Positions 32,459 through 40,012 of a stretch of 49,911 nt of DNA are shown one piece after another. The position numbers and the translations under genes were made by a program. Origin of the DNA: Actinomadura formosensis NBRC 14204 (GTDB lineage Bacteria > Actinomycetota > Actinomycetes > Streptosporangiales > Streptosporangiaceae); contig NZ_BCQQ01000043.1 of NCBI RefSeq assembly GCF_001552155.1, positions 1-49,911 on the forward strand, read 5' to 3'. The first letter of the stretch is position 1; every line of letters begins with the position of its first letter. Under the pieces are notes generated by a model. The model did no database searches and was not told where the DNA came from. It saw nothing but the letters and a program-made list of their open reading frames with translations.

Positions 32459-33226
32459 ATGCCGATGCAGAACAGAATCAAGCCCGAGTTCCTGAGCTTC
32501 GGTGCGGAGGTCAGGCGCCTCCGCAAGGCTGCTGGCTTCAATCAGCAGCAGCTCGCTGACCTGGTGAATGTGACACGCAGCTACATCACGCAGATCGAGT
32601 CCGGCCGGACGCGCTGCCGCCGAGATATGGCCCTTCGGCTTGACCGTGCGCTCAAGTCCGGGACGACCCTCGTCGAAGCCTGGGACGAACTACTAGAATC
32701 GATCAAGTCCGACAAGTACCCCGAACACTTCGCTAGCTACCCGAAGGCTGAGCAGTCCGCGATCATGGTCCGCGCCTACGAGGAGCGACTGGTGCCGGGG
32801 CTTTTGCAGAAGGAAGCCTATGCTCGCGTTCTCTTGAGAGATGAGGACGCAGTTAAAAACCGGATGCGACGGCAGGAGATTCTACACAGGAATCCGCCTC
32901 CGATCATCTCTGTCATTATGGACGAGACGGTCCTCTATCGTGAGGTTGGAGGGCCGGAGGTTATGAAGGAGCAGTTGGAGCACCTATGTGAACTATCCTT
33001 GAGCGGGAAGGTTCAGTTGCAGATTGCTCCGATTCGATACATCAGGAACGTCTGGGGATCTTTTCATATCGCCACTCGTCCCGACCACAAGCAGGTGGCG
33101 TATGCGATCAAGGCGTGGGGAGGTGAAACAACGACAGACCCCCGAAGAGATTGCAATGGCAAACGAGACCTTCGTGATCCTGCAATCGGAAGCACTGAAC
33201 GTGAGGGACGCGCGAGCCCTGATTAG
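32459..33226 (+). CDS. XRE/DUF5753 regulator with apparent 3' frameshift
   Basis: 255 residues as read. The helix-turn-helix lies in FGAEVRRLRKAAGFNQQQLA and TRSYITQIESGRTRCRRD; the DUF5753 domain follows (YEERLVPGLLQKEAYARVLL and RRQEILHRNPPPIISVIMDE). At a run of five C (33139-33143) the family pattern moves to another frame, PEEIAMANETFVILQSEALN and on to VIDEQWT with a stop at 33252-33254. One extra base explains this, and the shifted stop would overlap the next gene's ATG, as expected of an intact operon. WhiJ-like regulator. Confidence 0.85.
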   Translation: MPMQNRIKPEFLSFGAEVRRLRKAAGFNQQQLADLVNVTRSYITQIESGRTRCRRDMALRLDRALKSGTTLVEAWDELLESIKSDKYPEHFASYPKAEQSAIMVRAYEERLVPGLLQKEAYARVLLRDEDAVKNRMRRQEILHRNPPPIISVIMDETVLYREVGGPEVMKEQLEHLCELSLSGKVQLQIAPIRYIRNVWGSFHIATRPDHKQVAYAIKAWGGETTTDPRRDCNGKRDLRDPAIGSTEREGRASPD

Positions 33227-33244
33227 AAAGGTTATAGACGAACA

Positions 33245-33430
33245 ATGGACATGACCAAAGCAACGTGGCGTAAGTCTTCTCGCAGTAGCGAACAAGGTGA
33301 CGCTTGCGTTGAGGTTGCGCTAATGTCTCGTGTCGTTGTTTTCCGCGACAGCAAGGACCCGATCGGCCCTAAGATATTCGTAAGTTGTGGCGAATTTCGG
33401 CGCCTTGCTGAGGTGCTCAAGAGTTTGTAA
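33245..33430 (+). CDS. DUF397 protein 1
   Basis: 61 residues with the DUF397 hallmarks: TKATWRKSSRSSEQGDACVE and VVVFRDSKDPIGPKI. These small acidic proteins accompany XRE/DUF5753 regulators (BldB-related in Streptomyces) and probably modulate them. It starts within the extended reading frame of the XRE gene, so the two are coupled. Its sequence is the most divergent of the three copies here. Confidence 0.92.
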   Translation: MDMTKATWRKSSRSSEQGDACVEVALMSRVVVFRDSKDPIGPKIFVSCGEFRRLAEVLKSL

Positions 33431-33460
33431 GTATGGTTACCCTCTGCTGGAGCAAAATCT

Positions 33461-33655
33461 ATGAAGACGATGGCTTCGAGTAGGACGGTATGGCGCAAGG
33501 CCACCCGCAGCACGGTAGAGGGTGACAACTGCGTTGAAGTTGCCGGAGCGTCGAGAGTCGTGGCATTCCGTGACAGTAAGGACCCCAACGGCCCGGTGCT
33601 CGTGGTGAGTCGTCGTGACTTCGGCTGCTTTGCTCAGGTGCTCAAGAACCTCTGA
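33461..33655 (+). CDS. DUF397 protein 2
   Basis: 64 residues: SRTVWRKATRSTVEGDNCVE, VVAFRDSKDPNGPVLVVSRR and FGCFAQVLKNL. The 3' half and about 80 bases of downstream sequence are almost identical to those of copy 3, showing recent duplication. No obvious promoter in the 30-base gap after copy 1. Confidence 0.92.
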   Translation: MKTMASSRTVWRKATRSTVEGDNCVEVAGASRVVAFRDSKDPNGPVLVVSRRDFGCFAQVLKNL

Positions 33656-33736
33656 CGGACGTAGCGCGACGGATGGTCCGATCAAGGTTCGCTCCTGCCT
33701 CTGACAAGCGATGAGCCTGGACGGGAAAGCCTGGGG
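33572..33736 (+). repeat. Direct repeat, copy 1 (DUF397 3' half and flank)
   Basis: About 165 bases running from GACAGTAAGGACCCC to the sequence after the stop codon recur at 33876-34046, offset by 304 bases at the start, with few differences and one or two short indels. It covers the C-terminal coding half and the 3' flank. Confidence 0.8.
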
Positions 33737-33773
33737 CCACGAGAGCCTTGATCGGAGAGGTGATTGAAGAAAG

Positions 33774-33959
33774 ATGGACCTGAGTGGGGCAACCTGGCGC
33801 AAGGCGTCCCGTAGCCACGATGACGGAGACCAGTGCATTGAAGTGGCATGCACCCTGGACCTTGTAGCAGTCCGAGACAGTAAGGACCCCAACGGCCCGG
33901 TGCTCGTGGTGAGTCGTCGTGACTTCGGCCGCTTCGCTCAGGCGCTCAAGAACCTCTGA
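33774..33959 (+). CDS. DUF397 protein 3
   Basis: 61 residues: SGATWRKASRSHDDGDQCIE, VAVRDSKDPNGPVLVVSRRD and RFAQALKNL. Its N-terminal half differs clearly from copy 2 whereas the C-terminal half is nearly the same, as if ends were exchanged by recombination between neighbouring copies. Confidence 0.92.
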   Translation: MDLSGATWRKASRSHDDGDQCIEVACTLDLVAVRDSKDPNGPVLVVSRRDFGRFAQALKNL

Positions 33960-34046
33960 CGGACGTAGCGCGACGGATGGTCCGACGAGGTTCGCCCCTG
34001 CCCCTGACAAGCGATGTGCCTGGATGGGGAGAGAGAGCCTGGGGCG
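33876..34046 (+). repeat. Direct repeat, copy 2 (DUF397 3' half and flank)
   Basis: Second copy of the repeat beginning at 33572. It ends in the intergenic stretch before the convergent thymidylate-kinase-like gene. The remaining bases to 34199 contain no gene that I can recognise. Confidence 0.8.
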
Positions 34047-34199
34047 CACGATGGCCGTCCGTCAAAGCTCGTCACCCGCGAATGTGGTGTCATGCCCGGC
34101 GTGGACATCTGCGGGGTACGGGCGGAGTCGGAGCGACCGCCCCCGACCTGCGGGAGTCGGGCGCAGGCGGCGCCGTGAGCTACTGGAGTTCTGGCGTGA

Positions 34200-34880
34200 T
34201 TACGGGTGAGCTGAAGAGCAAGATCGACCGCCCTCGGGACCGCCTGTAGCGGAGAGTGTGAGCAGTCGGCCGCAAATGACTTTGGCGATCTGGTGGGCCG
34301 GTCGCTTGTTGCAGCTGACGGGGAGCACATTGAGACCGGCCTCGCTCATTCGCATGGCAGCCTCCCGATAGAAGTGCACTTCGGCACCGCTGCTGCCCGG
34401 CGTGATCTGAAAACGGTTATGGGGTCCGCGCTCGGCCAGCCGTGCAGAGACGACCTTTGGATCGGCTTCGAGGATCACCGCGAGGTCCGGCGGATCGGTC
34501 GCCTCGTTGATGTTCCACAGGAAACCGGCGTCCACGCCGTCAAGGCGTTGGACCACCAGGCCCGAGGCGAGGTATCGGTCGGAGATGACCAGATGCCCGG
34601 CCATGAGCTTCGGCCGGATCTCCGTGACCAGGTGGTGATACCTGTCGGCGGCGTACAAACAGGCGAGCGCGGGGCCGGTGACGGTCTCGGTCAGCGCTCG
34701 GCACAACTCACCGATCGGACCGGACGACGGTTCTGCGGTCACGTGAACCTTCCGGCCTTCTGCCGTGAGGAGCCGGGCCAGGTGGTGAACGATGGTGGTC
34801 TTCCCGGCACCACTTGGCCCGTCAACGCTGACGAACAGCCCTTTGTGCCGTTCAGAAGAGGGCCGGCGGTTCGTCCGCAC
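34200..34880 (-). CDS. Thymidylate-kinase-like protein
   Basis: 226 residues of the dTMP kinase family. The P-loop is GPSGAGKTT at residues 21-29; VTAEPSSGPIGE corresponds to the substrate-binding EPGGT region (here SSG), and VISDRYLASGLVVQ holds the DR motif; LADPKVVSARLAERG-like lid sequence follows (DPKVVSARLAERGPHNRFQ). The altered EPGGT suggests changed substrate choice. It is last in an operon with a DEDDh exonuclease and a radical SAM enzyme, overlapping the exonuclease gene by 29 bases. Unlikely to be the housekeeping kinase given the context. Confidence 0.88.
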   Translation of the reverse strand: MRTNRRPSSERHKGLFVSVDGPSGAGKTTIVHHLARLLTAEGRKVHVTAEPSSGPIGELCRALTETVTGPALACLYAADRYHHLVTEIRPKLMAGHLVISDRYLASGLVVQRLDGVDAGFLWNINEATDPPDLAVILEADPKVVSARLAERGPHNRFQITPGSSGAEVHFYREAAMRMSEAGLNVLPVSCNKRPAHQIAKVICGRLLTLSATGGPEGGRSCSSAHP

Positions 34881-35454
34881 TTCTCATTCCCGGAATGTCG
34901 CGCAGCGCTTCGATCGTGCGGGCGCGTTCGGCCAGAAGTGTGAACAGGCGCGCGGTCACGAGCGCGTCATAGACCGCCCGGTGCGGTGTCAGTCCTTCGG
35001 GGAGGCCCTCAGCGAGGTTGAGGGACGTCGCCAGTTCGCCAAGGCGGTAGCTCTTCCTACCGGGAAGCAGACGCCGCGCGAGTTTGAGCGTGTCGAGTAC
35101 CTCTGGATGTGGCCACGCTTCCCCGAGCTTGCGTGCCAACAGGCCCGCGTCCACGTGCGCGTTCTGCGCGACGAGGACCGTCCCATCCAACGCTTCTCGG
35201 ACCTGGGGTGCGATGTGGTCGAACTTCGGCGCCTCGGCCACGTCGCTGTTCCGCAGGCCGTGGATGCGCGTGGCGAAATGCTTGATCGGCTCGTCCGGCT
35301 TGAGGAGCCACTGGACGCACTCGCCTACGGAACCGCCGATGATCGGAACGATGGCCAGTTCCACAAGGTCGGGCGGCTGCTGTCCGTTGCCCTCGACGTC
35401 CACGACGGCATACGTGAGCTCGGTCCAGTCGGTCACTGTTCCGGCACCTTCCAT
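34852..35454 (-). CDS. DEDDh 3'-5' exonuclease (DnaQ-like)
   Basis: 200 residues. Acidic motif I is VVDVEGNG with D19 and E21, motif II is in VAQNAHVDAGLLARKLG, and motif III is PHRAVYDALVTARLF with the histidine of the DEDDh class. Cuts single nucleotides from 3' ends in the DnaQ/RNase T group. Overlaps the radical SAM gene upstream by 22 bases and the kinase downstream by 29 bases. A free nucleotide released here could feed the adjacent kinase; that link is inference. Confidence 0.9.
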   Translation of the reverse strand: MEGAGTVTDWTELTYAVVDVEGNGQQPPDLVELAIVPIIGGSVGECVQWLLKPDEPIKHFATRIHGLRNSDVAEAPKFDHIAPQVREALDGTVLVAQNAHVDAGLLARKLGEAWPHPEVLDTLKLARRLLPGRKSYRLGELATSLNLAEGLPEGLTPHRAVYDALVTARLFTLLAERARTIEALRDIPGMRSADEPPALF

Positions 35455-36587
35455 CCGATGTCGGCCCGACCGTGCCGACGCTCCCGATGCGGGTGAGCCG
35501 CGTCGTGCATCTGGAAGCCGAAACCGTGCTGCAAGAAGTAGCGCGGCTGCTCGTCCGGCAACCCGGACAGAACGGCTGCGCGGTCGGTGATGTCCTCGAC
35601 CACCAGATCACGCGCATCGGGTAGCGAGCTGGCGGCTCGCTGGATCTCCTCGGCCTCGGGTCTGCGGTGCGTGGACGCACAGAGCTTCACCTGACGTGCC
35701 GGGCAGATGTCGCATAGCTCACGGATGCCATAGTGGCCGTTGTAATCCGGGAGCCCATGGGCGAACGCCACGGCGCAGGAGGTCTTACGGAACAAGGCCC
35801 GGCTACCCGAGAACGCTGAAAGCACCCGCTTTTCGAGCGTCTCAGGGACGACCTTGCGACGGGCCGTCTCACCGTAAGGCTCGGGCAGATGGTTCGCCCG
35901 GTAGTACTCCGCGATCTGGTCGCGGTAGAAGAGGCCGGTGAATACGGTGGCGTCGGCGTGCTTGCTCAGCTCGTACGCTCGGTTCAGCTGCTCAGGTGAG
36001 TCGTTTAAGCCGGGGACCAGCGGACGCCAGTAGAGGACGGTGCGGTAGCGCCGCGACCGCGGTGCGCTCATGAGCTTCAGCGACTCGGCGGCGACGTGCG
36101 ACGGGTAGGGCTCGATCCTTCTGTCATCGATGCCCGAGTAGGTGAACAGCAGCGTCACTCTCAGATGCCGGAGTCGATTGAGCCGATCGATGTCATCAGA
36201 TGTCATCTGGTGGCGCGTGATGATCAGGACGTGGTTGGTCAACTCCCGCGCGTCCAGGGCCTCCGCGACGGCGAAGGTGTGCGGCCGGACGCTGGGCAGA
36301 AACGGGTCGGTGGCCCGGTTGAACACCTGCACCGGAGTGACGTGCGGCTGGAAGTAGCGATGATTGACCAGTTCCTTAACGGCTTCGGCATCCGTCATGA
36401 GGGCACGCGGCCGGCGCTGATCCCAGAGGCCGTAGGTGTGCCGGATGCAGTACGCGCAGTCCAGAGGGCAGCCCTGGATGTGGTTCAGGCTGAGGCCGCT
36501 CTTGCGGTACTCCACGACTTCGCGAGCCCGGACGGGAAGCCGGGCGATCTGATCCTGGCTGAGCAGAGGAACTCGGATGGGAGGCAT
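35433..36587 (-). CDS. SPL-like radical SAM protein
   Basis: 384 residues. The 4Fe-4S motif is CPLDCAYC with C40, C44 and C47 (Cx3Cx2C). The remainder follows the spore-photoproduct-lyase/COG1533 pattern: NRATDPFLPSVRPHT (where SPL-like proteins have a TDPYQP form), VLIITRHQMTSDDIDRLNRL, LLFTYSGIDDRRIEPYP and VLYWRPLVPGLNDSPEQL. The C-terminus has extra cysteines (ELCDICPARQVKLC), perhaps a second metal site. It heads an overlapping operon with exonuclease and kinase genes, behind a palindromic control region. Substrate unknown; thymine-containing DNA or nucleotides are a reasonable guess. Confidence 0.88.
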   Translation of the reverse strand: MPPIRVPLLSQDQIARLPVRAREVVEYRKSGLSLNHIQGCPLDCAYCIRHTYGLWDQRRPRALMTDAEAVKELVNHRYFQPHVTPVQVFNRATDPFLPSVRPHTFAVAEALDARELTNHVLIITRHQMTSDDIDRLNRLRHLRVTLLFTYSGIDDRRIEPYPSHVAAESLKLMSAPRSRRYRTVLYWRPLVPGLNDSPEQLNRAYELSKHADATVFTGLFYRDQIAEYYRANHLPEPYGETARRKVVPETLEKRVLSAFSGSRALFRKTSCAVAFAHGLPDYNGHYGIRELCDICPARQVKLCASTHRRPEAEEIQRAASSLPDARDLVVEDITDRAAVLSGLPDEQPRYFLQHGFGFQMHDAAHPHRERRHGRADIGWKVPEQ

Positions 36588-36667
36588 GTGTCCCTCTCCC
36601 TTGCTGGCGGCCGGGGCGGGCGTGATTCGCTCTTAGCGCCGACAGTAGAGAGGAATAACAATCTTAG

Positions 36668-36692
36668 CTAGAAAGTTTCTCTATCTTTCTAG
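36668..36692 (-). promoter_or_regulatory. Palindromic operator before the radical SAM operon
   Basis: CTAGAAAG (36668-36675) and CTTTCTAG (36685-36692) are a perfect 8-bp inverted repeat with a 9-base centre, inside about 60 bases of unusually AT-rich DNA. On the minus strand it is followed by TAAGAT, a possible -10. It lies 80-105 bases before the operon and just after the XRE gene, an obvious candidate binding site for that regulator. Confidence 0.55.
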
Positions 36693-36729
36693 AAGATCTT
36701 CCCGCGAAGCTTTTGGGAGCAATCAGGAG

Positions 36730-37614
36730 CTATCCCGCGTCGTCCGTTTCGGTCTCTGGAGCGAGATCCTCGATGACGCGGTGGATGATCGTTCGCGCCG
36801 ACCGGCCATAACCGGCGACGGCTGCGAGCTGTTCAAAGACGTGCCCGTAAAGCTCGATCTCCTGCGGTTGGGCGAGGTTCAGTTCGGCCGAGAAGGTTTC
36901 GACCATCACGCGGTCGTCGTTGAGCAACCAGAAGCCATGCGCGGGTGCCACCGCATATGCCGTCTCGAATCCGATAATGCCGAGTCTCACGTTGGGCAGT
37001 GCGGAAAGGGAGATCAGGCGATCCAGTTGCCCGAGCATCACCTCGGGTGGGCAGAGCCGGTAGCGCAGGGCTGCCTCGGTCAGGACGAAGTGGAAGCGCT
37101 TGTCCGGCCGGTACAGAATCTCCTGCCGTTTCACCCGTGCAGCCACTGCCTCATCGATGTCGTTGCGAACCTTGAACACGGTGATGCTCTGGGCGAAGCG
37201 GTAGCGGGCGTACTCGGCCGTCTGAAGCAGGCCGGGGACGAAGGTCGGCTCGAAGGCGCGGAAGAGTCGCGTCCTGGCGTCCAGCTCGGCGATCTCCTGT
37301 TGATGCGGTCGGAGGCCCGTCCTCAGCTGACGCTGCCACTCGGCGTGTTGGATTTCGAGCGTGTGCAGTGAGGCGAGAAGTGCTTCCGCCTCCCGCTCGC
37401 TCCCGGTTGCTCGCGTCCAACCGCGGATGTCGTCGTCCGTGGGCGTCTGCCGACCGTTCTCCAGCTTGGACACCTTGGACGGCGGCCATGACAAGGACTC
37501 CGCGAGCTGCCGGCCGCTCAGATCGGCCTGTCGTCGCAGCTCGCGGAGCCGTTTGCCCAGCGCGTCACGTGCTTCGTGAACGCTGGTGATTCCGGTGGTT
37601 CTCTTCGGTGGCAA
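36730..37614 (-). CDS. XRE/DUF5753 transcriptional regulator
   Basis: About 294 residues if started at the TTG at 37614. The helix-turn-helix is in GKRLRELRRQADLSGRQLAE and WPPSKVSKLENGRQTPTDDD; DUF5753 follows with FEPTFVPGLLQTAEYARYRF and VAARVKRQEILYRPDKRFHF. The start is uncertain; an ATG at 37650 is also in frame. The gene overlaps the end of the DUF6879 gene by up to 50 bases in a different frame. It precedes, on the same strand, the radical SAM operon and is its probable regulator. Confidence 0.88.
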   Translation of the reverse strand: MPPKRTTGITSVHEARDALGKRLRELRRQADLSGRQLAESLSWPPSKVSKLENGRQTPTDDDIRGWTRATGSEREAEALLASLHTLEIQHAEWQRQLRTGLRPHQQEIAELDARTRLFRAFEPTFVPGLLQTAEYARYRFAQSITVFKVRNDIDEAVAARVKRQEILYRPDKRFHFVLTEAALRYRLCPPEVMLGQLDRLISLSALPNVRLGIIGFETAYAVAPAHGFWLLNDDRVMVETFSAELNLAQPQEIELYGHVFEQLAAVAGYGRSARTIIHRVIEDLAPETETDDAG

Positions 37615-38119
37615 ATTCGTCCCGTCGCATGGCGCGGTGCCAAGCGGCATCACGCCAGTAGTTGTGCTGCACGATGACGGCAGGATCGTCGATGACCTCG
37701 GCGCCGAGGAAGTTCTCACACTCATCGAAGTGCATCTTCACCAGCTTCCGCGAGTCGAACAGCCAGTAGTCGTAGTTCGGTAGATCGGCCGCGTCGTTCC
37801 GGGCCAGGTAGCGGATCTCCTCGCCCGCCTCGTTGGTGTACTTGGAGCAGAAGACACCGAACCGGCTGTAGTCGGTCAGCGGTGTGGTGACGACCCGCAC
37901 GCGCGTGAAGCGCCTGCCCTCGGCCGTGGCATCGCGGATCATGGTCAGCCAGTTATGGAACCAGGCCATGTCCACAGGCTCGCCCGCAACGAACTGACGC
38001 AGGGCCGTCGTCTCGTTGGCCGACTTGTACTCGTCGCGAGTCTCCAGGCGGAAGGCGGTGTGCTCGAAGGTGCGGAAGAGTTCGCTGAACTCCGCGCCGG
38101 GTGGGATCAGTCGACTCAG
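37565..38119 (-). CDS. DUF6879-family protein (copy 2), probable CTG start
   Basis: 184 residues: LIPPGAEFSELFRTFEHTAF, VRVVTTPLTDYSRFGVFCSK and YDYWLFDSRKLVKMHFDECE, matching copy 1 and the family. No ATG, GTG or TTG is available near the family N-terminus. A CTG at 38117-38119 overlaps the upstream TGA as CTGA, with GAGGGGG about 8 bases before it, which is the geometry of the usual ATGA coupling. I therefore annotate a CTG start. It lies between its small partner and the XRE gene. Confidence 0.82.
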   Translation of the reverse strand: MSRLIPPGAEFSELFRTFEHTAFRLETRDEYKSANETTALRQFVAGEPVDMAWFHNWLTMIRDATAEGRRFTRVRVVTTPLTDYSRFGVFCSKYTNEAGEEIRYLARNDAADLPNYDYWLFDSRKLVKMHFDECENFLGAEVIDDPAVIVQHNYWRDAAWHRAMRRDEFATEENHRNHQRSRST

Positions 38120-38352
38120 TGCTGTTCCCCCTCGCCAAGGTAGCGCCGGGCGTACATCTTGAGCACGTCCTCCGGAATCTCGATCAGGCTCTCGTGCTCC
38201 GGCACGGGGCCGACGTCGTCGAGCACCTGGGGATCGGTCACCTTCCAGCCCTGGGCGATGTAGGTGATCCGGTCGGTGCGGTCGGTGGCGAAGAGAGTGG
38301 GGGACTGGCCCTCCTGGGAGTCTGGATCCTTGCCGAGGAACCGAGCGCGCAT
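38116..38352 (-). CDS. Small hypothetical protein preceding DUF6879 and XRE
   Basis: 78 residues: MRARFLGKDPDSQEGQSPTL, TDRTDRITYIAQGWKVTDPQ and LIEIPEDVLKMYARRYLGEG. A recurrent small partner of DUF6879/XRE units in actinomycetes as far as I recall; function unknown. An excellent AAGGAGG lies before the ATG. First gene of the unit on the minus strand, adjacent to the broken HsdR gene. Comparable to the small gene at 27.5 kb. Confidence 0.82.
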   Translation of the reverse strand: MRARFLGKDPDSQEGQSPTLFATDRTDRITYIAQGWKVTDPQVLDDVGPVPEHESLIEIPEDVLKMYARRYLGEGEQH

Positions 38353-38393
38353 GGCGCCTCCTTGCGAGAAATCGCCGGGAATGTTCTCCTTCC

Positions 38394-39902
38394 ATGGTGC
38401 GTGACGGGCGCAGGTGTAGCAAGAGGGCGTTCGTCCATGTGAGCTGTGAGAGGCCGCCCGACCAGCGGATGCTGTTCTCGATGAAGGACTCGCCCCCGCA
38501 CATCGCCGTCTCCGTCGACATGCTCGACACCGGGATCGACATCCCCGAGGTCGTCAACCTGGTGTTCGCCAAGCTCGTCCGGTCCAAGACGAAGTTCTGG
38601 CAGATGATCGGTCGCGGCACCCGCCTGTGCCCGGACCTGTTCGGGCCGAACATCGACAAGCAGAAATTCCTGGTCTTCGACCTGTGCCGCAACGTCGAAT
38701 TCTTCAACCAGGACATCGCCACGGCCGAGGGCCGCGTCCAGCCGTCCCTCAGCGAGCGCCTGTTCCGGGAACGGACCGATCTTCTCTACGCCCTGGACCG
38801 GCAGGACCTTCCCCCGGAGCCGTCCCCGGAATCGGACGGGACGCGCACCGAGACCGGGCTCCGCCGGGATCTCGCCGCCCGCCTCCAAGAGGAGGTCTCG
38901 GGCATGAACCCGCAGAACATCGAGGTCCGCCGCCGCCTGGCGGAGGTCGAGCGCTACCAGGACTCCGCGAGCTGGCAGCGGCTCACCGCCGAGAAACGCG
39001 ACGAGATCACCGAGAACCTGGCGGGCCTGCCCACCGAGTTCCGCGAGGACGAGAACAGCGAGGAGGCCAAACGGTTCGACCTGCTCGCCCTGCGCCTCCA
39101 GCTCGCCGTCCTGGGCGGCGACCCGGCGTACGACACGCTGCGCGGCCAGGTCCAGGAGATCGCCGAAGCGCTCCTCGACCCGACCACGCTGAACAATCCC
39201 GTCGTGGCCAAGCAGCGGGAACTGCTGTCCGACCTCACCCTTGACGAGTGGTGGCAGGACGTCTCCCTGCCGATGCTGGAACTGATGCGCCGCCGCGTCC
39301 GCGGCCTCGCCAAGCTCATCCAGAAGGCGAAGAAGGGCGTCCTCTACACCGACTTCCAGGACGAGCTGGGTGAACTCACCGAGGCGGAACTCAGGGGCGT
39401 CTCCCTCGGCACCAACCGGACCCGGTTCGAAACCAAGGTCCGCACCTACCTGCGCAGCCACGAACACGAACTCGCCGTGCAGAAGCTACTGCGCAACCGC
39501 CAGCTCACCACTCTCGACATCGCCCACTTCGAGGACGTCTTCATCGCCTCCGGATTCGGCACCCACGACGACATCGACCAGGTCAGCGGGGAGTACGGAA
39601 ACCTCGGCCTGTTCCTGCGCTCCGTCACCGGCCTGGAGTACGAGGCCGCGACCGCCGCCTTCGACCACTTCCAGGCGGGGAAGAAGCTCTCAGCCGCGCA
39701 ACTCGACTTCCTCCAGCTCCTCATCGGTTTCCTGGCCAAGAACGGCGTCGTGGACGTCGGCGCCCTCTACAGGCCGCCGTTCACCGGGCTGGCCCCCGGT
39801 GGCCCGGAAGACCTCTTCACCGACACCGAGGTGACGTCCATCCAGCACGTCCTGGAACACGTCCGCGCCACCGCCGTCCCCGCCGACTCCCAAGCCGGCT
39901 GA
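38394..39902 (+). pseudogene. hsdR: Type I restriction HsdR-like protein, N-terminal half missing
   Basis: The frame encodes the second half of a DEAD/DEAH type I restriction subunit. Helicase motif V is AVSVDMLDTGIDIPEVVNLV and motif VI is FWQMIGRGTRLCPDLFG; the family C-terminal helical domain follows to the stop. The nuclease domain and motifs I-IV are absent, and homology begins only near 38470. No hsdM or hsdS is nearby. It is an orphaned 3' half, cut where the accessory segment ends. An ATG at 38469 could still allow expression of the fragment. Confidence 0.82.
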
Positions 39903-40012
39903 CCGTTCGCGGTGCGCTGTAGCGGCCCGACGAGCCTGTATGGCGGGGGCTGTCGCTGTTCACTACTATCGGCCGGGTTCCCCGCCCTCTTGCCTCCCGG
40001 ACCGGATGACCG

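Noticed and set aside
33139..33143. Programmed ribosomal frameshift in the XRE gene
   Set aside because: No slippery heptamer with a following structure is evident and the C-run alone is better explained by an indel or base error; kept only as a finding on the frameshift.
34200..34880. Housekeeping thymidylate kinase (tmk)
   Set aside because: The P-loop and DR motif fit, but the EPGGT region is changed and the gene is the last member of an accessory operon, so I did not give it the tmk symbol.
35433..36587. Radical SAM protein as a prokaryotic viperin next to a nucleotide kinase
   Set aside because: The Cx3Cx2C motif and the kinase neighbour invite this idea, but NRATDPFLP and the later ITRHQMTSDDIDRL and VPGLND stretches fit SPL/COG1533-type enzymes better than viperins.
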